Source: Halocatena marina
GTDB lineage: Archaea > Halobacteriota > Halobacteria > Halobacteriales > Haloarculaceae
NCBI RefSeq assembly: GCF_025913575.1
Contig: NZ_CP109785.1
Location: 1,302,001 to 1,366,000 of the forward strand
Length of the DNA: 64,000 nucleotides
Reading direction: 5' to 3'
How positions within the stretch are numbered: position 1 is the first letter of the stretch; each line of letters begins with the position of its first letter. This document shows, in pieces, positions 55,937 through 64,000 of this stretch. The notes beneath the pieces are model-generated. The model worked only from the letters and a program-made list of their open reading frames with translations. It made no database searches and was not told the origin of the DNA. Position numbers and translations under genes: made by a program.

Positions 55937-56590
55937 AACAGTTTCAACCATCATTATTTCATATGGGTTTTCTTTATTAGGATGGAATTCAGAGCACGAT
56001 AGCCAATTTTTCACCAGCCAATACGATAAATATACATTAGAAGTGAATGCACATAGTGAATAGAGTCTGCTCGTCCAAGCTATTGCTCAGAAAGCGAGCG
56101 CACTGTCCACTCCATTCCAATACGGGGCTCGTGACCTGTCTACGACTCAATCAGAGGTTGATCGTGTGTGATTGTACGACGTGAGGTACGCATTTCTCCG
56201 GGAACTGTCCCCTTAACGCTTCTCTGAACGATCCATCTCCGTTCTGGAATAGAGCCAGTTTCTGATTGTAGAGGATAGAGTGATGTGTCTGTAACGGATG
56301 ATTGCTGTCGTCAGTCCTAAAACGAGACATACAGAATGAAAATACAACCAACTGATAAATTTCGGTGGTATTATTGATAAACGGGCATCCACCGGGTAAA
56401 GTTGAGTGAGCATATTTTTTCAATTATTCCTTTTGTTGTGGCATTTTATGAAGTAGGTGTTATAAAATTATATATTGAAATTTTCCATCGGGATAGTAGG
56501 TGTATCGGAATTCAACTAATAAAATATCCTCAAAGAACTACAATAATTCGTTACCGAAGTTTAAATCCTTTCAGTCACACCTTCCCCATG
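55937..56590. other. gap before the beta-helix protein gene
   Basis: No gene recognised; AT-rich. Only short frames. Confidence 0.35.
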
Positions 56591-58045
56591 TCATTTATCT
56601 CTTGAAGACGAGGAGGGTGTGCTGACACAGCTTGGTGAGGACGACCTCGATACCCAGACATTTTTCAACTCTCCAGACGACGACTCGAAAGAGATGGCTT
56701 CCCCGCTTACGTTGATGACGCATTTTCGAAGCAGTACATTCTGACAGTTCGAGAATACAATGCCCTGTCGGTCGGATCCAGTTTGTTCGATGTAGCAGTT
56801 AGTGAACCGGGTGTTGTCTGCCTCTTCGACGAGAATGGTCGGCCCTTTCGCTGCAGAGCCAGTGATCTGGACGGTGTCCATGCGAAGCCACCGTGGATCT
56901 GAGTCCGTACTATTATCGGATTGTGACGTTTTCCCTTCGCGGTAAATCGCGGGCGTCCCATCGTTGTTGTACACGATTTGAGAGTCCGACATGGAAAGCG
57001 TCCGGCCACCGGTCCACATAGAGATGGCAGAACCCATGGTTGGATTATCCTGAATAATGACGTCTGTGTTCCGGATCTTCGCGCCAGCATCATCGCGCTG
57101 TCCAATGTCGTCGGGAGATTGTTCAACGACAATACCGCGCATTTTGAACGAGTCGTCCTCTCTGGTGTGCGGGCCGGAGTACTTACTCGGGTCGACTTCG
57201 ACGGTTGCGCCGTCGACGTAGCTGCCTTCGCCCGAAAATCGAATACCGCTGACATTATTATTGCGGTAAGTACCGCCCTCAATTTGGATCGAGCTCAGTG
57301 ATCGGCTCGCGTAGATGCCGTTGTTGCCGAACTCTTCGAGATGACAGTCGATGATCTTGATCGTTCCCTCGCCACCGTACACCGAGATCCCGACCCGGCC
57401 GTCACCGCCTTTGTAATGCGCCCACGCCGAGCCTTTCTTCGCAACGAAGTTTTTGATTGTTCCGGTTGCGTCTGGATCGTTCACGCGGAGTTGCCAACAG
57501 CGGGTGACATCGTTGGAATTGGCGGTGCCGCGTCCGATGTGCTCGATGTTCTCGATGTGGAACCCGCACTCAGAGGCGACTCGGATGCCCGTTGCGGTGT
57601 TCTCGGATCGGACATCGACATCGAAGTTCTCATACAGTGCTTGTTCACACGAGCCGTTGATGAAGAATTCGTTGTATCCTTCGGGGAATGTGAACAGCAC
57701 GTCGTCGCTCGTCCCGCGAATCCCGATCCGATCGGTATTGAGCGAGATTGACCCCTCCCAGTGATACGTCCCTGAGGGGAATTCGATGAGCGTTTTCCCA
57801 TCGAGGGCCGACTTGACCTTGCTTGAGACGTCTGCATTTCCCTTTGGATTACAGCCCAGATCAGCGACCGCATCGACAACGCGATCGAATGTGATCCCGT
57901 TACGGGTTGCTGCGCGTGCACGCCCAATCTGCGTTGTACCGACTGCAGAGCCGGTGACAACGGCTCCGATAAGCTTCATATACCCACGTCTGCCTAAATA
58001 TACGCTCTCCTTATTCTCTCGCTTACTCTTTACATCAGACGACAT
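56591..58045 (-). CDS. exported right-handed beta-helix repeat protein
   Basis: About 484 residues. The N-terminus has a Tat-like signal (GRRGYMKLIGAVVTGSAVGTTQIGRARA). The body has a beta-helix pattern of short strands and turns (LIEFPSGTYHWEGSISL, GIRGTSDDVLFTF, IKNFVAKKGSAWAHYKGGDGRVGISVYGG, NNGIYASRSLSSIQIEGGTYRNNNVSGIRFSG), as in pectate lyases and other polysaccharide-acting proteins. A Ser-rich tail closes it. It probably acts on, or sits in, surface polysaccharide. The start is placed at 58045 (MSSDVKSK). No catalytic residues can be assigned. Confidence 0.8.
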   Translation of the reverse strand: MSSDVKSKRENKESVYLGRRGYMKLIGAVVTGSAVGTTQIGRARAATRNGITFDRVVDAVADLGCNPKGNADVSSKVKSALDGKTLIEFPSGTYHWEGSISLNTDRIGIRGTSDDVLFTFPEGYNEFFINGSCEQALYENFDVDVRSENTATGIRVASECGFHIENIEHIGRGTANSNDVTRCWQLRVNDPDATGTIKNFVAKKGSAWAHYKGGDGRVGISVYGGEGTIKIIDCHLEEFGNNGIYASRSLSSIQIEGGTYRNNNVSGIRFSGEGSYVDGATVEVDPSKYSGPHTREDDSFKMRGIVVEQSPDDIGQRDDAGAKIRNTDVIIQDNPTMGSAISMWTGGRTLSMSDSQIVYNNDGTPAIYREGKTSQSDNSTDSDPRWLRMDTVQITGSAAKGPTILVEEADNTRFTNCYIEQTGSDRQGIVFSNCQNVLLRKCVINVSGEAISFESSSGELKNVWVSRSSSPSCVSTPSSSSRDK

Positions 58046-58805
58046 CGTTGGGTAATGCGGCATTAGCAAAATCTAAATTCTCTCTATACGCGTATTAATT
58101 TTATTGTGGTTGTATATGTATAAAATATGGATTCAGTCTTGTTGGTCCGTGGGAGCATCCGTAAGTGTGATTGCCGAAAATAAACAACACGTTCTCTCAA
58201 TCTATTGGTTGTTTCAGAGCGTTAATTGTTAGCTTAGCTCTTCATCGACTGGATGAATTCAGAACCTCGATACAACGACGTGAATGAACAACAAGACTGG
58301 AATATCACCCCAGGAGCTAGGCCGTGGTAACTATCCCGTGGAGAATAGAGCGTGAGTGATCACATTTGCTACCGATATCTATCAACCATAGATGCGTGAA
58401 TGTACTGCGGAACGCTATCGATTGTTTCATTTCCCCATCTTTGATGGTGATGCCAATCATATCATATAACCACCGCATAATTTGTATGGAGATTATATTC
58501 CTGTATTTTTGTTCAAGCACAACATCACATCGATAGTGTCAGAATATCAGATTGGGAAAGTTTATTGATACACTGTTGTCATAGATCAATCGATGATTTT
58601 GTTTACGTCGTCTCTGATTCTCTCATAACGCCTTTTCTCCCACGCTGGTGGCGCTATTCATTCACAAATCATCATCACAATCTTGTCCGATTTTCCTACT
58701 GAATTGAGCTGCTGCATGTCTGTTAGTTGTTTAGTACCGCGATGGGACAAACACTCGTATGAAGGTTGACGAGTATTAAGTGCGATACTATCATCAACGT
58801 AGTGT
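58046..58805. other. gap before the second PadR gene
   Basis: About 760 bases without a recognised gene or repeat; AT-rich. Confidence 0.4.
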
Positions 58806-59165
58806 ATGTCGACGACAGTGTCAGGCGACAGCAAATCAAGTATCGCACCAGAACTCACCGCCTTCCAACAGCGCATCCTCGCCATCCTCGCCGAAGAGGC
58901 GCGCTACGGCCTCGCCATCAAACGCGAACTCGAACAGTACTACGGCTCGGAGGTCAACCATGGCCGACTCTACCCCAACCTCGACGATCTCGTCGAGATG
59001 GGCCTCGTCGAGAAAAGCGAACTCGATAAGCGAACCAACGAGTACGCGCTCACCGAGGACGGCCACGACGCCATCATCACCCAGCTCTCGTGGGTCTTCT
59101 CGCGCTTCATCACCGACGACAGCCGCGCCGAAGAAATCAAAGACCTCGTCACCGCCCAGCAGTAA
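58806..59165 (+). CDS. PadR family transcriptional regulator, copy 2
   Basis: A 119-residue winged-helix regulator, very close to the one at 42927 (same RILAILAEEARYGLAIK, NHGRLYPNLDDLVEMGLVEKSELDKRTNEYALTE, QLSWVFSRF). The coding stretch 59004-59058 is identical to 43149-43203 at DNA level, and the gene's third-position GC is higher than its surroundings. No target gene is adjacent on the same strand. Confidence 0.88.
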   Translation: MSTTVSGDSKSSIAPELTAFQQRILAILAEEARYGLAIKRELEQYYGSEVNHGRLYPNLDDLVEMGLVEKSELDKRTNEYALTEDGHDAIITQLSWVFSRFITDDSRAEEIKDLVTAQQ

Positions 59166-59482
59166 GCAAACTCCGACCACTCAAGGGCGTGTGAGTCTAT
59201 TGGAGTTATTCCATCGCGTAGTAACCCCGATTGAAGATTGTCTTCATCGGATATCAACAAATCGTATTCATCTGACTATCAAACAGCTGATTCCTGTCTG
59301 ACGGTCTCACGATAGCCGTGAGCGCCGGTCAGAGTGTTTTCGAATGTTTATCTAACATACACAATTAATGAGTTACGTTGACTACCACGATCAATAGACG
59401 GTTTCATGGTCGATGTACTCAATCGACCTCATTCGTTGGTCAACAAATGTGAACAGTAACGAGATGGTACCTGATTATCTCC
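59166..59482. other. gap between the two PadR-type genes
   Basis: No gene seen. Confidence 0.35.
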
Positions 59483-59791
59483 TCAGCCGTTTGTTTGATC
59501 CAAACTCTCTGTGATCCACGTAGAATATGCGTTGATCAGTTGCTCTCCACGGTCAGTGATTGCATAATGATTTGCCCTCCCAGTGAGCTCTGCTTTTTCG
59601 ATCAGTCCTCGTTCGATCAAATCATTCACATTCGAGTAGAGTCTGCTACGAGAAATTTTGGTGTCCCAGCGTGTCTCAAGATCTGATTTGAGTTCGAGCC
59701 CGTACTGTGCGTCGTCGCGTGCCAACACGACGAGCAAATCGCGCTGAAATCCTCGCAGATCGGGACACGGATGAACCGAGTGGTTTATCAT
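59483..59791 (-). CDS. PadR-like winged helix protein
   Basis: A 102-residue winged-helix protein, clearly of the PadR type (GFQRDLLVVLARDDAQYGLELKSDLE, RSRLYSNVNDLIERGLIEKAELTGRANHYAITDRGE), but more distant from the other two. It converges with the previous one and is divergent from the M32 carboxypeptidase across about 350 bases. The target is unknown. Confidence 0.85.
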   Translation of the reverse strand: MINHSVHPCPDLRGFQRDLLVVLARDDAQYGLELKSDLETRWDTKISRSRLYSNVNDLIERGLIEKAELTGRANHYAITDRGEQLINAYSTWITESLDQTNG

Positions 59792-60140
59792 GAATCGACC
59801 TCCGCTGACTTGATCAGCACTGTACAGTCTGCGTCCGTAACCGAACGAACCAGACGAGCGACTGTCCCCGAATCACGCTCAAACAAGCTCTTTATCACAC
59901 CCCGATTCAATTTTATGAAGTCCATCATGTCTAGATGAAATAACCACCTCATCAACCATCAACTTGTTGGTGGGACGAATGATGAATCAACTGACAGAGT
60001 CAGTTATCCCAGTATTGTGATTGATTTATCAATAGGATCAGCATACAACCAGACTGATCTGAGTAAATAGTCCGGTTCAGACGATCAAATGACGCATCTT
60101 TTGCCCCAGAATTGATAAGACAGGCCAGCAAACCTCACTC
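59792..60140. other. divergent gap between PadR-like and carboxypeptidase genes
   Basis: It must hold promoters for both genes. No palindrome was strong enough to report. Confidence 0.4.
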
Positions 60141-61652
60141 ATGGCAACTCGACAGGATAAATCAACCGACGCTTACGAGGCGTTACTCGACCGATATCAG
60201 CGGCTGGCGTACGTACAGGACAGTTCGATGGTTCTCTCGTGGGACCAGCAAGTGATGATGCCCGAAGGCGGGACGCCCGCTCGGGCCAAGCAACTCGCTG
60301 CCCTCTCGGCAGTGGTTCATGATCTCATCACTGCCGATGAGTTCGAAGCCGCGCTTCGGGAAGCTGAGGACACACTTGAAGCACTCGATGAGGACCAGAC
60401 AGCAGTGGTGCGGGAGATTCATCGGAAATACGACCGTCAGGAGAACGTTCCTAACGACCTCGTTGCGACACTCGCAGAAACGAAGACAGAGAGTCAGAGC
60501 ATTTGGAAGGATGCGAAGGCTGACGACAGCTTCACTGAATTCGCTCCGTCCTTAAAAAAGTTGAAAAGATTACACGTAAAGCGAGCCAAACACATCAATC
60601 CCGACAAACCGCCCTATGAAGTGTTGTACGAAGACAGCGAGCCGTATCTTCCACTGGAACAAGTGGAACACATTTTCGAGCGCCTCAAAGACAAACTCAT
60701 TCCGCTCATTGATCGGATCAGATCGGAAGGACACACTCTCCCGGATCCGTTCGCGGGCAGATCTTACGACAAGGAAAGTCAGCGGGCGCTTTCGGCGGCT
60801 GCACTCGACCACATCGATTACGACCGAATGCACGGTCGGCTTGATACGTCCCCACATCCATTCACCTCCGGCAACCAGTTCGACGCTCGGATCACCACCC
60901 GGTACAAAGAAGGCGATCCACTGGACGCATTAATGGCCACCGTTCACGAATATGGACACGCGAGCTACATGCTTGGACTTCCTCGCGACGAATACGGGAC
61001 GCCGCTCGGCGAGTCACTCTCCTCGGGTGTCCACGAATCACAGTCGCGATTCTGGGAGAATCACGTCGCTCGGACGAAACCGTTCTGGGAGCTATTCACT
61101 CCAGTCTTGACAGACCATCTTTCAGTCGAGGATCTTGCCGCCGAAGATGCCTATGCCGCGGCTAACCGGATCTATCCGAATAATCACATCCGTGTCGAAG
61201 CCGACGAACTCACCTATCATCTCCACATCATCCTCCGATGTGAAATTGACCGTGCGTTCCTCGAAGGAGACATTTCGGTCGACGAAATTCCCGAGATGTG
61301 GAACCAGAAGATGGAGACATATCTCGGCGTGACGCCACCGACCGACCGGAAGGGCTGTCTACAAGATATCCACTGGTCGAGCCGATTTGCCGCCTTTCAG
61401 GCGTACACAATCGGATCTGTGCTGGCAGCGCAGTTAGATGCTGTGATGCGCGAAGAGATCGACGATGTCGATCACAAGATCCGTAACGGTGAGTTCGGAC
61501 CACTACGCGAGTGGATGGAGAAAAACGTCCACAGCCACGGTCGGAAGTATCCGACCGACGCATTAATCGAGGAAGCCACTGGCGAGCCTTTGACTGCTGA
61601 CTACTTCCTCAATTACGTGGACGAGAAATTCACCGACCTCTACAACCTCTGA
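60141..61652 (+). CDS. carboxypeptidase M32 (Taq family)
   Basis: A 503-residue zinc carboxypeptidase of family M32. The zinc motif HEYGH is at residues 268-272 with the downstream SLSSGVHESQSRFWENHVART providing the third ligand. Other marks are WDQQVMMPEGG near the start, RITTRYKE, and IRVEADELTYHLHIILR. The family removes C-terminal residues from peptides in the cytoplasm. Full length and intact. Confidence 0.95.
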   Translation: MATRQDKSTDAYEALLDRYQRLAYVQDSSMVLSWDQQVMMPEGGTPARAKQLAALSAVVHDLITADEFEAALREAEDTLEALDEDQTAVVREIHRKYDRQENVPNDLVATLAETKTESQSIWKDAKADDSFTEFAPSLKKLKRLHVKRAKHINPDKPPYEVLYEDSEPYLPLEQVEHIFERLKDKLIPLIDRIRSEGHTLPDPFAGRSYDKESQRALSAAALDHIDYDRMHGRLDTSPHPFTSGNQFDARITTRYKEGDPLDALMATVHEYGHASYMLGLPRDEYGTPLGESLSSGVHESQSRFWENHVARTKPFWELFTPVLTDHLSVEDLAAEDAYAAANRIYPNNHIRVEADELTYHLHIILRCEIDRAFLEGDISVDEIPEMWNQKMETYLGVTPPTDRKGCLQDIHWSSRFAAFQAYTIGSVLAAQLDAVMREEIDDVDHKIRNGEFGPLREWMEKNVHSHGRKYPTDALIEEATGEPLTADYFLNYVDEKFTDLYNL

Positions 61653-61695
61653 CGTCGTCCGTGGTATTCAGCTGCTCAATTCTCACAGTCCATCA

Positions 61696-62523
61696 TTAGG
61701 CGGGGAGCTTCGCTTTCAGCGAGAAGGTGAACGGAAGTGCGTGCTCCAATTCGGGAAGCCACCACCGATCGTCCTCGTCAGGTTCCATAGCATCGAAACG
61801 CTGGAAAAACGACCACGGATACTCGTGGAGGAACTCGATTTGTAGTCCTGCATCAGTCAAGGCGGTAACGATCTCACCCATTGGATGGGCAAACCCGTGC
61901 GACCGTTTATTCTCCAATCCGAAGTCCCATCCGGCGTAGCTTCCGTCGAACGATTCCGTGATCGCCTCCCTGTTGAAGAACGGGTGGGCAACCCGAAGCT
62001 CATCAGCGGTACTCTCGTAGTGAAACGGTCCAGCGAATGGGTGCCCATCAGCGATATAGAAAATCCCACCAGCTTCGAGATGAGTAGCGATCACTTTCGC
62101 CCACCGATTCAGGTCGGGAAGCCAATAGATCGTCCCATAAGAGGAAAACACCACATCGAAGGTTTCCTCCAGTATCGCAGGGAGCTCGTAGATATCGCTC
62201 TCAACGAACCGTGCTCGATCCGGCGAGAGTCCAACCCGGTCGCGTAACTCGCGTGCGGTCTCGATCGCAGTGGACGCAAAGTCGACACCTGTCGCGTGCG
62301 CTACTCCTTCGTCGCGGACCCACGAGAGGGTATCCAACCCGAAGTGACACTGTAGGTGTAGCAGTCGTTTGCCAGCGACAGTTAGCTCCTTACGTTCGAG
62401 TCGTCGGAGCGTCGACTCGCCTCCCAGAAATGCCTCGACATCATAGTAGTCGGTGTCTGGGTGGTGTTCTGCGAGTTCGTCCCAATGATCACGATTCTCT
62501 TCGATATATTCTCGGTCATTCAT
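61696..62523 (-). CDS. class I SAM-dependent methyltransferase
   Basis: A 275-residue methyltransferase of the class I fold. Motif I reads RLLHLQCHFGLDTLSWV, followed by GVDFASTAI, ARFVESDIYELP and FDVVFSSYGTIYWLPDL. The start is taken at 62523 (MNDREYIEENRDHWDELAEHH), a common beginning of this family; the longer frame from 62571 adds a hydrophobic stretch out of pattern. The substrate is unknown. It is convergent with the M32 gene. Confidence 0.88.
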   Translation of the reverse strand: MNDREYIEENRDHWDELAEHHPDTDYYDVEAFLGGESTLRRLERKELTVAGKRLLHLQCHFGLDTLSWVRDEGVAHATGVDFASTAIETARELRDRVGLSPDRARFVESDIYELPAILEETFDVVFSSYGTIYWLPDLNRWAKVIATHLEAGGIFYIADGHPFAGPFHYESTADELRVAHPFFNREAITESFDGSYAGWDFGLENKRSHGFAHPMGEIVTALTDAGLQIEFLHEYPWSFFQRFDAMEPDEDDRWWLPELEHALPFTFSLKAKLPA

Positions 62524-62878
62524 ACGACTGATGGCGAGGGCGACGATATACCGTTTCGGGAATAGTGTCATACAATATCAAATAGCATTATTAGCTACGT
62601 ACGACGGCCTGACCTTCCGAGATGACGAGGACATAAGAATCAGAGCGATCAACAGCGTAGCCGAGTAAACGGCGTGACTCAATTCGCGTAGTCGTTTGTG
62701 AGCCCCGTGCCACAGGTACGTGTGTCACGTCCGTCGAAGAGGGATTCGACAATCACCGTCGGTAATTTATTGTTATAGATCGTGTTTACAAATATGGTCG
62801 CCGTTTGGTCGCTCAAGAACAGGCACACCGAGACAGCCATGCCTCAAAAAACACGCCTCGTTTTGTCTTTGGCGTAAT
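62524..62878. other. gap of about 350 bases
   Basis: No convincing gene. A minus-strand frame shows a hydrophobic stretch (SATLLIALILM), but it is too short to support a call. Confidence 0.35.
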
Positions 62879-63601
62879 TTAATCTCTGGACGCTGGGTCG
62901 TAACAGTCCCCAAAAACTCTCCGACGGAACGCGGCCCGAACCCACTGGAGCGGCTGTGTGATTCCTACCGCTCTGGCCCAGCGGTAGAGTCGGCGGGTCG
63001 GCGCCACGTCCAATACTTCGTCGTATCGGTGGGGATACTCACGCTTCAACCGTCGTTCAAGATCTGAATCGAACTGCGTCCTCGGGACGGTCGGATGGCA
63101 CATCCGAACAGTTTCGCTGTGCTGACAAACTCCTTGAGCGTCTGATTCCATACGCCAGCCAAACTCGACGTCTTCGCGCCATTCTGAGAACGCAGAACGG
63201 AATCCACCGACAGAGAGCGCCGCGTCCCGACGAACCGCTAGATTACAGCCAACGTAATGTCGAGGGCCGAAACTCCGACAGCCGCCGTACACAGGTCCTT
63301 CGAGACAGACCAGTTTGGGATTGTTGTGAAATTTGCTGTGGATGTTCGCAAGCCAATCTCGCGGCGGACGAGTATCGTCATCTGTCAGCGCGACAATCGA
63401 CGCTGTTGCCGCACGAAGTCCCCTGTTCCGTGCCTCTGAACGGTCGATGGAGCCGTCGTCGACGACCAACACCTCGTACGACTTCTCAATAGTCTGATCG
63501 TCGAGACAGGCCATGGTCGGAGCGTGATCGTACGCTGGTACCGATGGGATTACGACCGAAATCGTAGGACTGTCAGCTTCCTGAGCGTACTCGACTTCCA
63601 T
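62879..63601 (-). CDS. family 2 glycosyltransferase
   Basis: A 240-residue GT-A fold glycosyltransferase. ISVVIPSVPAYDHAP, YEVLVVDDGSIDRSEARNRGL, IVALTDDDTRPPRDWL (the DxD metal/sugar-nucleotide motif) and FSEWREDVEFGWRM (catalytic acid region) are clear. It is short and lacks membrane helices, so it would work on the cytoplasmic side. The longest frame starts at 63727, but the ATG at 63601 (MEVEYAQEADSP) fits the fold start. It may serve glycan or glycoprotein synthesis. Confidence 0.9.
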   Translation of the reverse strand: MEVEYAQEADSPTISVVIPSVPAYDHAPTMACLDDQTIEKSYEVLVVDDGSIDRSEARNRGLRAATASIVALTDDDTRPPRDWLANIHSKFHNNPKLVCLEGPVYGGCRSFGPRHYVGCNLAVRRDAALSVGGFRSAFSEWREDVEFGWRMESDAQGVCQHSETVRMCHPTVPRTQFDSDLERRLKREYPHRYDEVLDVAPTRRLYRWARAVGITQPLQWVRAAFRRRVFGDCYDPASRD

Positions 63602-63732
63602 GCACGAATGGGTCGCCTGTAGAAAGAAAATACGTGTCGATCTAGGCGACCTCGTCCATCTTCTCGTATAATGTAACCACTTTGTGATTTTGGACAGTTC
63701 ATTTATTACGACATCGGTTGTTACCACGCAAC

Positions 63733-64000
63733 ATGAACACCTCTGTCAGTATCGACTCGATCACGCCACTCCAATGGATCGCCGTTGGATGTGCTGTCGT
63801 TAGTGGGATAATACACCTAGTTATTGGTATCCAATCCTTCCCCGGGAGTATGCCTATCGCGTTCATCCTCGCTGGTCTCGGGTTCCTTGGTGCAGTACTT
63901 CTCTTCTTGCTTGATTACCGACGCCGCATGCTCTATCTGCTCGGAGTCCCATTCGTACTCATCCAGATCGTGCTGTACGTGCTGATCAACCAACGCGCAG
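63733..64000 (+). CDS. partial membrane protein cut by the window end
   Basis: An open frame from the ATG at 63733 to the window edge (89 codons). It reads MNTSVSIDSITPLQ, followed by three to four hydrophobic helices (WIAVGCAVVSGIIHLVIG, IAFILAGLGFLGAVLLFLL, YLLGVPFVLIQIVLYVLI). It is typical of small haloarchaeal membrane proteins of unknown function. It is divergent from the glycosyltransferase gene. The C-terminus is not seen. Confidence 0.7.
   Translation, partial: MNTSVSIDSITPLQWIAVGCAVVSGIIHLVIGIQSFPGSMPIAFILAGLGFLGAVLLFLLDYRRRMLYLLGVPFVLIQIVLYVLINQRA

Noticed and set aside
1..64000. CRISPR arrays, rRNA and tRNA genes
   Set aside because: No regularly spaced repeats and no conserved rRNA or tRNA segments were seen on either strand.

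Overview
The window is chromosomal or megaplasmid DNA of a haloarchaeon (class Halobacteria). The evidence is acidic proteins, Tat and lipobox secretion signals, TATA-type promoters with little or no 5' leader, a haloarchaeal IS5-family transposase of the ISH1 type, and a haloarchaeal gas-vesicle operon. Protein genes cover only about two thirds of the window. Many gaps exceed 300 bases and several genes are decayed. I found no rRNA, tRNA or CRISPR array. Species cannot be told from the sequence.

Layout. 0.5-4.9 kb: ATP-grasp ligase, then an SDR oxidoreductase divergent from an IclR regulator. 6.3-7.7 kb: a complete insertion sequence (17-bp inverted repeats, 8-bp target duplication) that holds a transposase and a thioredoxin gene. 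7.7-19.2 kb: housekeeping and accessory genes, including a Tat-exported dimethylformamidase-like protein, SDR, thermonuclease-like lipoprotein, OxlT-like MFS, TenA, an Nramp transporter coupled to a P-loop protein, a double PhnB/VOC protein and a HExxH membrane protein. 19.3-21.2 kb: a structured GC-rich patch and a J-domain/unknown/winged-helix block of the sort found on haloarchaeal plasmids and integrated elements.

21.5-37.2 kb: the gas-vesicle island. Divergent units gvpA-gvpO (minus) and gvpF-G-H-[three unknown genes]-J-K-L-M (plus) supply all eight genes known to be essential in Halobacterium (A,F,G,J,K,L,M,O). gvpC, gvpN, gvpD and gvpE are not in the window. Three unrecognised proteins, one with a perfect glycine zipper, occupy the place where gvpI normally lies. 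Two paralogous asparagine-rich exported proteins flank this stretch (21.6 and 36.7 kb). They share a promoter, a short conserved upstream reading frame starting Met-Cys-Trp-Asp/Glu, and hairpins just after the stop codon. A DUF2071 protein, a flippase and an MFS transporter lie between the gvp operon and the second copy.

37.5-41 kb: a TetR regulator followed by a decay zone of VOC/glyoxalase and TatD remnants. 41-51 kb: two polysaccharide-deacetylase lipoproteins around a PadR regulator, a membrane hydrolase, a PEP-mutase/isocitrate-lyase family enzyme, and an acyl-CoA synthetase. 51-64 kb: metallophosphatase, CBS protein, BCCT and alcohol dehydrogenase remnants, a beta-helix protein, two more PadR-type regulators, M32 carboxypeptidase, methyltransferase, glycosyltransferase, and a membrane protein cut by the window end.

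The most interesting items are the thioredoxin-carrying insertion sequence, the asparagine-rich pair with its shared leader, and the unknown genes in the gas-vesicle operon.
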